Positions 1 through 14,535 of a stretch of 64,000 nt of DNA are shown here, in pieces. The stretch lies in NCBI GenBank assembly GCA_040219575.1, contig JAVJSD010000027.1:62001-126000 (forward strand). Direction: 5' to 3'. Origin of the DNA: JAVJSD01 sp040219575 (lineage in GTDB: Bacteria; Planctomycetota; Planctomycetia; Pirellulales; Pirellulaceae). Each line of letters begins with the position of its first letter. The stretch's first letter is position 1. Under the pieces are notes generated by a model, which did no database searches, was not told the origin of the DNA, and saw only the letters and a program-made list of their open reading frames with translations. Made by a program: the position numbers and the translations under genes.

Positions 1-360
1 TTCTCACCGGTCGTCGACGACACGGCCGATGTGATCGAGATCAACCGCTACTTCGACCAGGCCGGCGACCAGGTCTTTCAACAGTTGATCTTCTGGGAAT
101 GGCGTGAGACGGAGGGAGCGTACCGCGTGTTCGCCTGGCGGATGATCAAATCGCCGCGGCAGATCCCCATTTTCGATCACTGGCGCGGCGGCCACACGAT
201 CGTGTTTCTCGACCAGGGCGTGTTGCGCCGCGTGCACGCCGCCTCGATCCGCGAGACCTGGACGCAGCACGACCCGGAGTTGATCGACCGACAGTTCGTC
301 TCCCCCGATCGGCGTCGCGGACTGGGCCGCGACGACCGCGCGAGACGCTCCCAGCGCTGA
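1..360 (+). CDS. Hypothetical protein, 5'-truncated by window edge
   Basis: The frame is open from base 1, so the start lies upstream; 119 C-terminal residues are visible, ending at TGA 358-360. The segment is rich in aromatic residues (IFWEWRETEG, FAWRMIKSPRQIP, FDHWRGGHT), contains RETWTQHDPELIDR, and finishes in a basic tail (RRRGLGRDDRARRSQR). From memory this pattern belongs to a planctomycete-restricted family of exported proteins of unknown function. No catalytic motif can be seen. The next gene is 450 bp away across a repeat-rich gap, so no operon partner is evident. Confidence 0.6.
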   Translation, partial: FSPVVDDTADVIEINRYFDQAGDQVFQQLIFWEWRETEGAYRVFAWRMIKSPRQIPIFDHWRGGHTIVFLDQGVLRRVHAASIRETWTQHDPELIDRQFVSPDRRRGLGRDDRARRSQR

Positions 361-400
361 CGGGCGGAGTGGTGTCGTCGCGGCACATCAAGCCAAGTCC

Positions 401-612
401 GTAGCCGACGCTGCCAGCGTCGCCCACCGATGCTGGCAGCCTCGGCTACCGGCGTGCGACGCGGTGTCGTAATAGGGTGCGGACAGGCGTTGGGGCGCGC
501 CAGGCGGATCGTTGCGATTGAGGAATGCCGCAGCGCCCTGCGGTTGTTTCGGCCCACCGATGCTGGCAGCATCGGCTACGGGCAGCATCGGCTACGGGCG
601 GCCTCGGCTACG
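401..612. repeat. Dispersed palindromic repeat cluster (cgatgctggcagc.tcggctac family)
   Basis: The 361-814 gap has no supportable gene. It carries repeated units of the form cgacgctggcagcgtcggc and variants: one pair at 401-450 and a denser run at 553-612 in which the unit gcagcatcggctacgg is reiterated. The cores are self-complementary (gacgctgccagcgtc). A related copy lies at 54904-54971, inside a coding region. Confidence 0.8.
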
Positions 613-814
613 CGTTCAGGCGTTTCCGCACAACGCGCACATCCGGAGCATGAGGAGCCGCGGGGAGGTTTCCAGGCGTTTTTCCCGTAGAAGGCGATCC
701 GAAGTGTCCAATCGCGCCCACGCCCGCCCCGGACCTTCGACTTGAAGGGGCATTCCGCGCGGCATAGACTTCCCAGAAGCGATTTTCTTTTCGTTCGCCC
801 GACGAGGCAGCCTG

Positions 815-1807
815 ATGCACCTTAAACGAATCGGCCTGACCGCCGTTCTGTCGATGATCGCCAGTTGGGCCGGCGGCCCAGGGGCCCTGGCGGAAACGCC
901 CGCCGAGAAGCCGGAAGTCGAGGGGGACGCCTCGTCGTTCGTCCGGCTGCTGCGCGACGAGGCGGGAGAGCCGGTCGCCTTCGAGACCGCCGTGGCGCGG
1001 TACGTGCCGGCCGACGGAAAGAACGAGGGACTCACGGTCGATCTGATCGCGGCCGTGCACGTCGGCGACAAGAAGTATTACGACCGGCTCAATGAGTCGT
1101 TCAAGGCTTACGACGCGTTGCTGTATGAGCTCGTGGCCCGCGAGGAAGACGTGCCCAAGCGCGACAAGGAAGGTCGACTCCGCGAGCGGCCCGGCTTCAG
1201 CGTCATCATGGCCCTGCAACAAGGGGTCAAGAGCGTGCTGGAGCTCGAGCATCAGCTCAGCCACATCAACTACGAGGCCGACAATTTCGTCCACGCCGAC
1301 ATGACGCCGGCGGAATTCAACCGCAGCATGCGCGACCGCAAGGAGAGCTTCTTCTCGATGTTTCTGCGGATGATGAAAGCCCAACTGGAGACGCAGCAAG
1401 GGGGCGAGACGATGAGCGACGCCGAGGTGATCGCCATGCTGCTCTCCAAGGACCGGGCCGTGCAGATGAAGCGCGCCTTCGCCGAACAGATCGAAGACCT
1501 CGACGGCGGCATGGCGGCGCTCGAGGGGCCGGAAGGATCGACGATCATCACCGAGCGCAACAAGAAGGCGTTGGAAGTGTTGGACCGGGAGATCAAAGCC
1601 GGCAAACAGCGCATCGGCATCTTCTACGGGGCCGGACACCTGGCCGATATGGAGAAGCGGCTCGCCGAGGAGTTCGGGCTGAAGAAAGACAAGCAACAGT
1701 GGCTGGAGGCCTGGAATCTTCGCCTGCCGGCCGAGGCGGACAAGGAAATGGCGCGCAAGAAGAGTCCCCTGGAAGCCGCCCTGGAGGCGCTGCTGCCGAA
1801 ACCGTAA
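815..1807 (+). CDS. Secreted TraB/TIKI-like family protein
   Basis: 330 residues. The N terminus (MHLKRIGLTAVLSMIASWAGG...ALAE) is a signal peptide, so the protein acts outside the cytoplasm. Near residue 70 it has DLIAAVHVGDKKYYDRLN and near the C terminus GIFYGAGHLADMEKRLAE. Paired H(V/I)G and GAGH motifs bracketing a helical middle are the signature of the TraB/PrgY/GumN/TIKI fold, a putative metalloprotease or peptide-processing family. The middle (residues 120-240) is helical and charged, with YELVAREEDVP typical of bacterial relatives. It stands alone between a repeat region and a DNA methylase. The substrate is unknown; the family assignment rests on these short motifs only. Confidence 0.6.
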   Translation: MHLKRIGLTAVLSMIASWAGGPGALAETPAEKPEVEGDASSFVRLLRDEAGEPVAFETAVARYVPADGKNEGLTVDLIAAVHVGDKKYYDRLNESFKAYDALLYELVAREEDVPKRDKEGRLRERPGFSVIMALQQGVKSVLELEHQLSHINYEADNFVHADMTPAEFNRSMRDRKESFFSMFLRMMKAQLETQQGGETMSDAEVIAMLLSKDRAVQMKRAFAEQIEDLDGGMAALEGPEGSTIITERNKKALEVLDREIKAGKQRIGIFYGAGHLADMEKRLAEEFGLKKDKQQWLEAWNLRLPAEADKEMARKKSPLEAALEALLPKP

Positions 1808-1883
1808 GGCGGCGGATCGCTCGGGATCGTCGCCGGGGAATCGTCGGCAGGGAATTGTCGACCAGAAAGGACCGCCAACCGCG

Positions 1884-4226
1884 ATGGATCGCCGGGACTC
1901 GCCCAACCATTCTCTTCAGACCGCCGCCGAACTGGGCGACTTGCTGACCCGTGACGTGCGCGGCCTCGCCGACGACGCTTCACGCCGGCGATTCGCCTGG
2001 TCGCTGTTGTGCCGCGGCGTGTTGTGGCGAGTGCTGGCGTCGCACACGGAAAGCGGCAAGGACTTTCCGGCGAAATCGAACTCCGGCCAACGCAATCGCG
2101 ACGACCGTTTTCGTTCGCTTCTGGCGACGTTGCTCGACGAGGCGGCGGCCCCAACCAACCGTTGCAGCCAAGCCGTCCTGCGCCTGCGGGCGGTGTACCT
2201 TCGATTCGCCGCCGCCGTCTTCGACCAATCGCTCGCCGCCGAGTTTCCAGGCGCCGCGTTGGGGCGAGAGGCCGCGGAAGGGCTGTTGACGTTGATCGCG
2301 ACGCCGCCGGCAGCCGCAAACCGCAGCGGCCAGACGGCGCGGTCGTCAACTTCGCATTGGCTGGAGTCGTTGCTCACGCGGTTCGTCGACCGCAAGCGAT
2401 CGGGCGCCTTCTACACGCCCGACGACGTCGCCGACTACATGGCGACGCGCGCGGTGCTCCCCCTGCTGCTGCGGCGGGCCGCCGAATCGCAACCGGAGAC
2501 CGCGACGGCGTGGCGGCGACTAATGCGCGAGCATCCACGGCGTTACGGCTTGGAGGACCGACGAGACACTCCTTCGGCTTCGAAAGCGAAGAGAATGTCG
2601 CCGGAGGACGCTGTCGCGCTCAACCTCGATCTGCCGACGCTGGTGCATGACACGCTGGCAACGGGCGGCGACGAGATTCGCCTCGCGATGGCCAACGTGC
2701 TCCGCGGCGCTGGCGGCGCGGCGCCGTTTTCGGTGCTCGACCCGACATGCGGGGCGGGCGCGTTCCTGGACGCCGCCGCAGGCGTGTTGGCGCCGATTTA
2801 CGAGGCCTGCAAAATCGCCGACGGCGCGGAGGCGGTCGCCGCGGCGATCACTCACAATCTGCACGGCGTCGATCTGGCGCGCGAAGCGGTCGAAACCTGC
2901 CGGCTGCGTCTGCTGCTCAAGTGGCTGCATGGTCTGCCTCCCGACGCCGACCTGGAGCAAGTTCCCGATGTGCGGGCGGCGATCCGTTGCGGCAACGCGC
3001 TGGTCGGTACGCTCGTCGGCGCGGTTGACGATGAGAATGTCGATGACGAGGTCGACAATGCGTCACACTCTCTGCTGCATTGGTCGGTTGAATTCCCGCA
3101 GGTAATGCGGCGCGGCGGATTCGACGCGGTGATCGGCAACCCGCCGTATGTGGAGTACACGCGGAGCGGCGTCACGTATCCGCTGCCCGGCGCGTGGCGG
3201 ACGCGCGGCTGCGACAACCTGCACGCGCTGGTCAGCGAACGCTCCGCGGCACTGCTGCACTCCCACGGAGCGTTCGCGTTCATCGTGCCGGCCGCCAGCG
3301 TCTGCACGCCGCGGATGCGGCCGCTGGTCGATCTGTGGCAGGCGAGGTTCCGGCGGCTGTGGATCAGCCTGTACGACGAACGTCCCGGCAAGCTGTTTTC
3401 CGGCGTCGATCAGCAACTCGCCATCGTCATCGGGCACGACGCCGGACCGTGCCGCGAGCAATTCGTGACCCCCATGCGACACTGGGCAACGCGATCGTCG
3501 AACGAACGCCGCGAATTGTTTACCTCGATCCCGTACCAGGCGGTCGATCCCGCGCTGCGCGTGGCCGGCGTGATTCCCAAGGTCGGCCGCCCGCTGGAAT
3601 TGGAACTGCTCGAAAGACTGCGCGAGGCGTCGTCGCTCACGTGGCGGGCCGCCGTTGATGCCGAGCCGACGACCGCAACGATTTTCTACAAGAACGCCGG
3701 CGGCCGCTACTGGCGGTTGGTCAAGACTTTCCCCACGCGTTATCGCTCCGACCGCGGCGCGGCGCGGACGTCGACCGAGATCGCGCTGCCGGTGCGCGCC
3801 GAGTTGGCGGCGCTGGTCGTCTGCTGCCTCAGTTCGTCGCTGTTCTATTGGTACTGGCGGGTCGCCAGCAACTGCCGGCACCTGACGGAGCGCGAACTGG
3901 CCGCCTTTCCGATTCCTGAGTCGCTGGCGTCGCCGGAGTGTCTCGAACAATTCACCGCCTTGTGCGCGCGTTACGAGAAGCGGCTGAAGCAGACCCGAAT
4001 TCGCAAGACGACCGATACCGCCCGCAACGGCCGCATCGTGCAGGACGAGTATCGCGTGGCGGCGGCCAAACCGATTCTCGACGAAATCGACGCGGCGCTG
4101 GCTCCGCACTACGGATTGAGCGACAGGGAATTGGAGTTCGTGATCAACTACGATCTGCGGTATCGTCTGGCAGGGCGTCGATCGCGCTCCACAACTCGGC
4201 CAGCCCCTGCGCCTTCGCCGCCGTGA
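1884..4226 (+). CDS. Eco57I-type adenine-specific DNA methylase, orphan
   Basis: 780 residues. SAM-binding motif I is VLDPTCGAGAFLDAAA (about residues 280-295), followed by NLHGVDLAREAVETCRLRL, and catalytic motif IV is DAVIGNPPYVEYTR (about 413-426). KRSGAFYTPDDVADYM upstream of motif I is typical of Eco57I/type IIG-like enzymes and PglX relatives. The region after residue 450 would be the TaqI-like target-recognition domain. No PD-ExK nuclease motif was seen in the roughly 170-residue N terminus. No separate restriction gene or BREX/DISARM partner is nearby. Related proteins usually end near INYDxxYR, found here at about 4142-4168; the last 20 or so residues read through the antisense of meaB and look like a neutral extension. 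Confidence 0.85.
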   Translation: MDRRDSPNHSLQTAAELGDLLTRDVRGLADDASRRRFAWSLLCRGVLWRVLASHTESGKDFPAKSNSGQRNRDDRFRSLLATLLDEAAAPTNRCSQAVLRLRAVYLRFAAAVFDQSLAAEFPGAALGREAAEGLLTLIATPPAAANRSGQTARSSTSHWLESLLTRFVDRKRSGAFYTPDDVADYMATRAVLPLLLRRAAESQPETATAWRRLMREHPRRYGLEDRRDTPSASKAKRMSPEDAVALNLDLPTLVHDTLATGGDEIRLAMANVLRGAGGAAPFSVLDPTCGAGAFLDAAAGVLAPIYEACKIADGAEAVAAAITHNLHGVDLAREAVETCRLRLLLKWLHGLPPDADLEQVPDVRAAIRCGNALVGTLVGAVDDENVDDEVDNASHSLLHWSVEFPQVMRRGGFDAVIGNPPYVEYTRSGVTYPLPGAWRTRGCDNLHALVSERSAALLHSHGAFAFIVPAASVCTPRMRPLVDLWQARFRRLWISLYDERPGKLFSGVDQQLAIVIGHDAGPCREQFVTPMRHWATRSSNERRELFTSIPYQAVDPALRVAGVIPKVGRPLELELLERLREASSLTWRAAVDAEPTTATIFYKNAGGRYWRLVKTFPTRYRSDRGAARTSTEIALPVRAELAALVVCCLSSSLFYWYWRVASNCRHLTERELAAFPIPESLASPECLEQFTALCARYEKRLKQTRIRKTTDTARNGRIVQDEYRVAAAKPILDEIDAALAPHYGLSDRELEFVINYDLRYRLAGRRSRSTTRPAPAPSPP

Positions 4227-4917
4227 CCCGCAGCACCGGCACCTGGCGGCAGCCGGGCAGGTTCAGCATCTCGCGGAGTTGGGCCTCCACCCGCTCGGCC
4301 CCCGGCAGGTCGGCCTTGTTCACGACCACCACGTCGGCCACTTCCAGCAGGCCGGCCTTCTCCCACTGCAGGTCGTCGCCGGCCTCGGGCTGCACCAGCA
4401 ACACCAGCACCGAGGCCCAGCGGCGGACCGCCACGTCGCCCTGGCCGGCGCCGACGGTTTCGATCAGCAGGCGATTGAAGCCGTAGCGGGCCAGCAGTCG
4501 CGTCATCAGATCGAGGTGCTCGGCGATCGCCTGATGTCCCGCTGGCGCGGCCAGGCTGCGGACCAGCACGCCGTCGTCGTCTTCGGGCGTCATTCGCACA
4601 CGATCGCCCAGCAGCGCCCCGCCGGTGAGCGTGCTTTCGGGATCGCAAGCCAGCACGGCGACGGTATCGCCCTGCCCGCGGAGATACTCGATCGACTTGC
4701 CGACCAGCGTGCTCTTACCGACGCCGCCGCTGCCGGTGAACGCCACCACGCGCGGCCCGGCCTCGTCGCCGTCGCTCTCGTCCAACAAGCCGGTCAGCTG
4801 GTCGACTCCCTGGCCGCGGGCCAACATCGTCAGCAGTCGCGAGAGGGCCATGCGGTCGTGCGTTAGAAACCGCTGCCAGAGTTGATCGATGCGAGAAGTA
4901 AATGCCAGTTCAGACAC
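4144..4917 (-). CDS. meaB: MeaB/ArgK-type G3E GTPase
   Basis: 257 residues, shorter than the approximately 330 of E. coli ArgK. The family acts as a chaperone that protects and loads adenosylcobalamin on methylmalonyl-CoA mutase or a related B12 mutase. Walker A is GSGGVGKST (around residue 62; the usual form is G.PG.GKST), then ETVGAGQGD (usually ETVGVGQSE), and the base-recognition motif is NKAD. The N-terminal arm (RLLTMLARGQGVDQL) fits MeaB. No mutase gene lies in the window. Its 3' end overlaps the convergent methylase by 83 bp. The start is preceded 33 nt upstream by a 118-bp repeat that also precedes the antitoxin gene at 5134. Confidence 0.85.
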   Translation of the reverse strand: MSELAFTSRIDQLWQRFLTHDRMALSRLLTMLARGQGVDQLTGLLDESDGDEAGPRVVAFTGSGGVGKSTLVGKSIEYLRGQGDTVAVLACDPESTLTGGALLGDRVRMTPEDDDGVLVRSLAAPAGHQAIAEHLDLMTRLLARYGFNRLLIETVGAGQGDVAVRRWASVLVLLVQPEAGDDLQWEKAGLLEVADVVVVNKADLPGAERVEAQLREMLNLPGCRQVPVLRVTAAKAQGLAELWSAIDALPDDTADRS

Positions 4918-4950
4918 GAGGGAGACTCCTGGGGCGTGGTCAGGCTCCGC

Positions 4951-5068
4951 TCATGCTAACAAAACACGAGAACGTGGACGACGACATTGCCGCGTTGTTC
5001 GATTGGGTTCTGCATCTCAAGCTCGGTCGCGCGGACTGCCTTGCTGGCGCAACGGGCTCGCCGCGGAC
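4951..5068 (-). repeat. 118-bp direct repeat, copy A (upstream of meaB)
   Basis: This block aligns without gaps to 5367-5484, differing at about ten positions by eye. On the minus strand both copies end just before the start of a gene: 33 nt before meaB here, 38 nt before the antitoxin in copy B. It may carry a promoter or leader, or mark an insertion and duplication event. Confidence 0.85.
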
Positions 5069-5093
5069 GTCCGAGCCCGTTGCGCCAGCAAGG
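5039..5093. repeat. Perfect 22-bp inverted repeat with 11-nt loop
   Basis: The arms at 5039-5060 and 5072-5093 are exactly complementary (ccttgctggcgcaacggg... and its reverse complement) around the loop ccgcggacgtc. The left arm lies inside the 118-bp repeat copy A. In copy B the right arm has degenerated to cgaactcgttgg. No U-tract follows on either strand, so a REP-like element fits better than a terminator. Confidence 0.85.
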
Positions 5094-5133
5094 AAAGACT
5101 GGATGCATCGTATCGAGCTTCGGGCTTAGCGCA

Positions 5134-5328
5134 TCAAGACAGCCGCCTGTAGAGCTCAGCGTTCTTCTTGAGAACACGGCTCGCAGCTCGCTCAAAATCG
5201 CTTTCCGGTTTCGCGAGCAAATCATTAATCGCCGCCTTGGCGAGGTCGCCGACCGAGACGTTCAGCTTACGCGCGATATCCTGCAATCGCTGTGCTTGCT
5301 GATCGTCGATTTCGATATTCAGTGACAT
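5134..5328 (-). CDS. Antitoxin-like protein (type associated with Fic/Doc toxins), orphan
   Basis: 64 residues from the ATG at 5326-5328; the start is chosen because aggaaaggg lies 9 nt upstream. The protein begins MSLNIEIDDQQAQRLQDIA and ends FERAASRVLKKNAELYRRLS. This matches, from memory, small antitoxins that precede death-on-curing (Doc/Fic) toxins, whose C terminus V(L)xKNAELYRRL is characteristic and binds the toxin. No toxin follows: the next DNA downstream is a palindromic repeat and meaB. The gene sits between the two 118-bp direct repeats, so the toxin may have been lost in a rearrangement, or the antitoxin may act in trans. Confidence 0.7.
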   Translation of the reverse strand: MSLNIEIDDQQAQRLQDIARKLNVSVGDLAKAAINDLLAKPESDFERAASRVLKKNAELYRRLS

Positions 5329-5366
5329 GCAATCCATCCCTTTCCTGGAGCGCGAGCGGACTCCCT

Positions 5367-5484
5367 TCATGCTAACAAATCACGCGAACGTGGACGACGA
5401 CGTTGGCGCGCTGTTCTACTGCGTTCTGCATCTCAACGTCGGTCGCGCGGACTGCCTTGCTGGCGCAACGGGCTCGCCGCGGAC
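5367..5484 (-). repeat. 118-bp direct repeat, copy B (upstream of antitoxin)
   Basis: Second copy of the block at 4951-5068, same orientation, ending 38 nt before the antitoxin start. The stretch gcgcggactgccttgctggc is identical in both copies. Confidence 0.85.
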
Positions 5485-5504
5485 ACTCGAACTCGTTGGA
5501 CCGG

Positions 5505-10682
<5,178 letters not shown>

Positions 10683-10971
10683 GAAGGGGACTTTCCAGGG
10701 GCGGAGCGGGCATCACGCCAGCGCGGAACGTGTCATTCGCCGGTCGTCGGCGGGGTCGGGTCCTTCCTCACAGCGAGCCGGCCCAACGGGACCATCGTAG
10801 CATGAACAACCGACGCTCCGCATGGGCGCGGGAGACGTCCGGCGCCGGCCAAAGGGGGGCGTGAGGCGGGCGCGTACTTCGCTACAATGCAGCCCATGCG
10901 GCAACCGACTTACTGTTGGCGGACGCCTGTCCGCCGAACGTTTCCGCCGCCGTTTGCTCGAGGAAGTGAAC

Positions 10972-11883
10972 GTGACCGCTACGCTGCTCGACGGTCGAGC
11001 GATCTCCCGCCAGATCCGCGACGAGATCGCGCTCGACGTGAACGATTTCCTCGAGAACAACGGCACGACGCCCACGTTGGCCGCCGTGCTGGTGGGAGAC
11101 GACGCGGCCAGTGAGGTTTACATCCGCAACAAGCGGAAGGCCTGCGAGCACGCTGGCATCGAGAGCAAGTTGCACCGCCTGCCCGGCGACACGTCGCAAG
11201 ACGAACTGCTGGAGGTCGTGGCCCGGCTGAACCGCGACGACGAGGTGCATGGCATCCTGGTGCAGTTGCCGCTGCCGGCGCACATCACCGAGTCGCGGAT
11301 CCTCGACGCGGTGCACCCGCTGAAGGACGTCGATTGCTTCCACCCGGACAACGTCGGCCGGTTGTCGCAGGGGCGGCCGCGGTTTCTTCCCTGCACACCC
11401 CACGGCGTGCAGCAATTGCTGCATCGCTCGGGCGTCGTCGTGCATGGCAAGGAGGTCGTGGTAGTGGGCCGTAGCGAGATCGTCGGCAAGCCGATGGCGA
11501 TGATGCTGATGCAGCGCGATTCGGAGTGCGGCCCGACGGCCGCCAACGCCACGGTCACCGTCTGCCACAGCCGCACGCCGAACCTGGCCGACGTGACCCG
11601 TCGGGCCGACGTGCTGATCGTGGCGATCGGGCGGGCGAAATTCATCACCGGCGAGATGGTCAAGCCCGGCGCGGCGGTGGTCGACGTGGGCATGAATCGC
11701 ATCGAGGAGGGATTGTGCGGCGACGTCGACTTCGAGCAGGTGCGGCAGGTGGCGGGTCATCTGACGCCCGTCCCCGGCGGCGTCGGCCCGCTGACGGTGA
11801 CCATGTTGCTGCGGAACACGCTCACGGCGGCCGAGCAGCAGTTGATCTATCTCACTTCGCAGATCGACGACCGCACGCCGTAG
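10972..11883 (+). CDS. folD: Bifunctional methylenetetrahydrofolate dehydrogenase/cyclohydrolase FolD
   Basis: 303 residues. It interconverts methylene-, methenyl- and formyl-tetrahydrofolate in one-carbon metabolism. The GTG at 10972 is chosen because aggaa lies 6 nt upstream and TATLLDGRAISRQIRDEI aligns with the family start; GTG 10966 is also possible. The folate-site signature EVYIRNKRKACEHAGI contains the catalytic Lys, and GILVQLPLPAHI and VDCFHPDNVGRL follow. The NADP-binding VVVVGRSEIVGKPMAMMLM and PVPGGVGPLTVTMLLRNT are intact. Length is close to the usual 285-300. Translation could start as far upstream as 10822, but that extension has no family similarity. Confidence 0.95.
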   Translation: MTATLLDGRAISRQIRDEIALDVNDFLENNGTTPTLAAVLVGDDAASEVYIRNKRKACEHAGIESKLHRLPGDTSQDELLEVVARLNRDDEVHGILVQLPLPAHITESRILDAVHPLKDVDCFHPDNVGRLSQGRPRFLPCTPHGVQQLLHRSGVVVHGKEVVVVGRSEIVGKPMAMMLMQRDSECGPTAANATVTVCHSRTPNLADVTRRADVLIVAIGRAKFITGEMVKPGAAVVDVGMNRIEEGLCGDVDFEQVRQVAGHLTPVPGGVGPLTVTMLLRNTLTAAEQQLIYLTSQIDDRTP

Positions 11884-11913
11884 ACGTGACTGCGCCGGTT
11901 ACGAATCCGCGAT

Positions 11914-12357
11914 TTACGAATCGGCGGCGCGGCGATTGTCGCGCATGCGTTCGGGCACGCGGGCCAACAGCTCCATCAAGTGCGAACACTCGGCGTCGTC
12001 GAAGGCGGCGGCCAGTTCGGTTTGCAGCACCTCGGCGTCTTGTTCGCGCAGTTGCTGTTGCAGCCGCCTGCCGGCCGCGGTGAGGAAGATGCAGCGCGCC
12101 CGCCGGTCCTCGGCGTGGGGCCGCCGCTGAATCAGCTTGCGCTGCTCCAGCCGCGTGAGCATGCCGGTGATGGTGTTGGGATCGGAATACACGCGTTCGA
12201 CCAACTCGCGCTGCGTCAGCCCTTCGGTCTCGGCGACGACGGTCAGCACGACGAACTGATCGGCGGTCACGCCGAACTGCGCGAAGTGTTGATTGGCGCG
12301 GCGGTGAAACGTGAGATACGCCCCCCGCAGCCGCATCGCCAGAGTTTCGCCAAACAT
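11914..12357 (-). CDS. MarR-family transcriptional regulator
   Basis: 147 residues. It has the winged-helix core of MarR proteins: FGVTADQFVVLTVVAETEGLTQRELVERV, the recognition helix SDPNTITGMLTRLEQRKLIQR, and the wing RRPHAEDRRARCIFLTAAGRR. The N- and C-terminal helices would form the dimer interface. It is convergent with folD, and its start lies 45 nt from the stop of ilvD, which is transcribed towards it. It may share the ilvD transcript or be autoregulated. The ligand and targets cannot be deduced. Confidence 0.9.
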   Translation of the reverse strand: MFGETLAMRLRGAYLTFHRRANQHFAQFGVTADQFVVLTVVAETEGLTQRELVERVYSDPNTITGMLTRLEQRKLIQRRPHAEDRRARCIFLTAAGRRLQQQLREQDAEVLQTELAAAFDDAECSHLMELLARVPERMRDNRRAADS

Positions 12358-12402
12358 GAGCCGTTCCGGTTTGTGAATTCGCAGGCCGAGCGCCGCCGCC
12401 GA

Positions 12403-14085
<1,683 letters not shown>

Positions 14086-14227
14086 CGGAGGAAGGGCTCC
14101 AGTCGGGCGAGGGAAAACGGGCATTTTAGATCGCCAGTGCGGACAGTTCCAGGAGAGCGCGGCGACGATGCGGGTTCGCTCGCGCGCTTCACCGATCCAA
14201 ACACAATGCGCCAGCGAGTGAACTGCG

Positions 14228-14275
14228 GTTCAAAGGCGGGCCGGGAAACCCACTTGCTTGCGCCGCGTGCTCGTA
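14228..14275 (-). repeat. Dispersed repeat (gcgcaagcaagtgggttt family), copy 1
   Basis: The reverse complement reads agcacgcggcgcaagcaagt then gggtttcccgg, and continues with ttgaaccgcagttcactcgc. It aligns with 19283-19370 on the plus strand over about 70 bp, apart from an expansion of the acacgcagcgcaagca unit there. Neither copy encodes protein. Confidence 0.75.
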
Positions 14276-14345
14276 GGCCCGTCAAGGGATCGCCTCCGTT
14301 TGAGCGAACGTCAGGGAAGCACGAACGCGAGGGGGACGAACGCCA

Positions 14346-14453
14346 GGGGGACAGGCACATTTTTCGGCGGCGGCGGTTTGCTGAAGTCGGGTAGGCTCGC
14401 GCCGAAAAATGAGCCAGTCCCCGCTCGAGTTCCGAGCAATGAGCCAGTCCCCG
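14346..14453. repeat. REP-like inverted repeat (ggggacaggcac / gtgcc-gtcccc type)
   Basis: The arm ggggacaggcacatttttcg (from 14347) faces cgaaaaatgagccagtcccc (to 14422), nearly complementary around a GC-rich loop. A further copy of atgagccagtcccc follows at 14440-14453. Sequences with the ggggacaggcac core are known REP-type elements associated with RAYT/IS200-like transposases; no such transposase is in the window. Together with the preceding repeat this accounts for most of the 450-bp ilvD-rpsI gap. Confidence 0.8.
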
Positions 14454-14468
14454 GGCGGGCGGCGCATG

Positions 14469-14504
14469 AAAAACGGTCCGCGCGATGCAACATCCCGCGG
14501 ACCG
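14469..14504 (-). terminator. Rho-independent terminator of rplM-rpsI
   Basis: On the minus strand cggtccgcg (14504-14496) pairs with cgcggaccg (14482-14474) around a 13-nt loop, followed directly by TTTTT (14473-14469). It begins 31 nt past the rpsI stop. It is the clearest intrinsic terminator in the window. Confidence 0.9.
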
Positions 14505-14535
14505 ATTTGAATGGCTCGATGGCGTCGGCGAGGCG

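Noticed and set aside
5039..5093. Palindrome as terminator for the antitoxin gene
   Set aside because: No T-run follows on the minus strand, and the arms are shared with a dispersed repeat.
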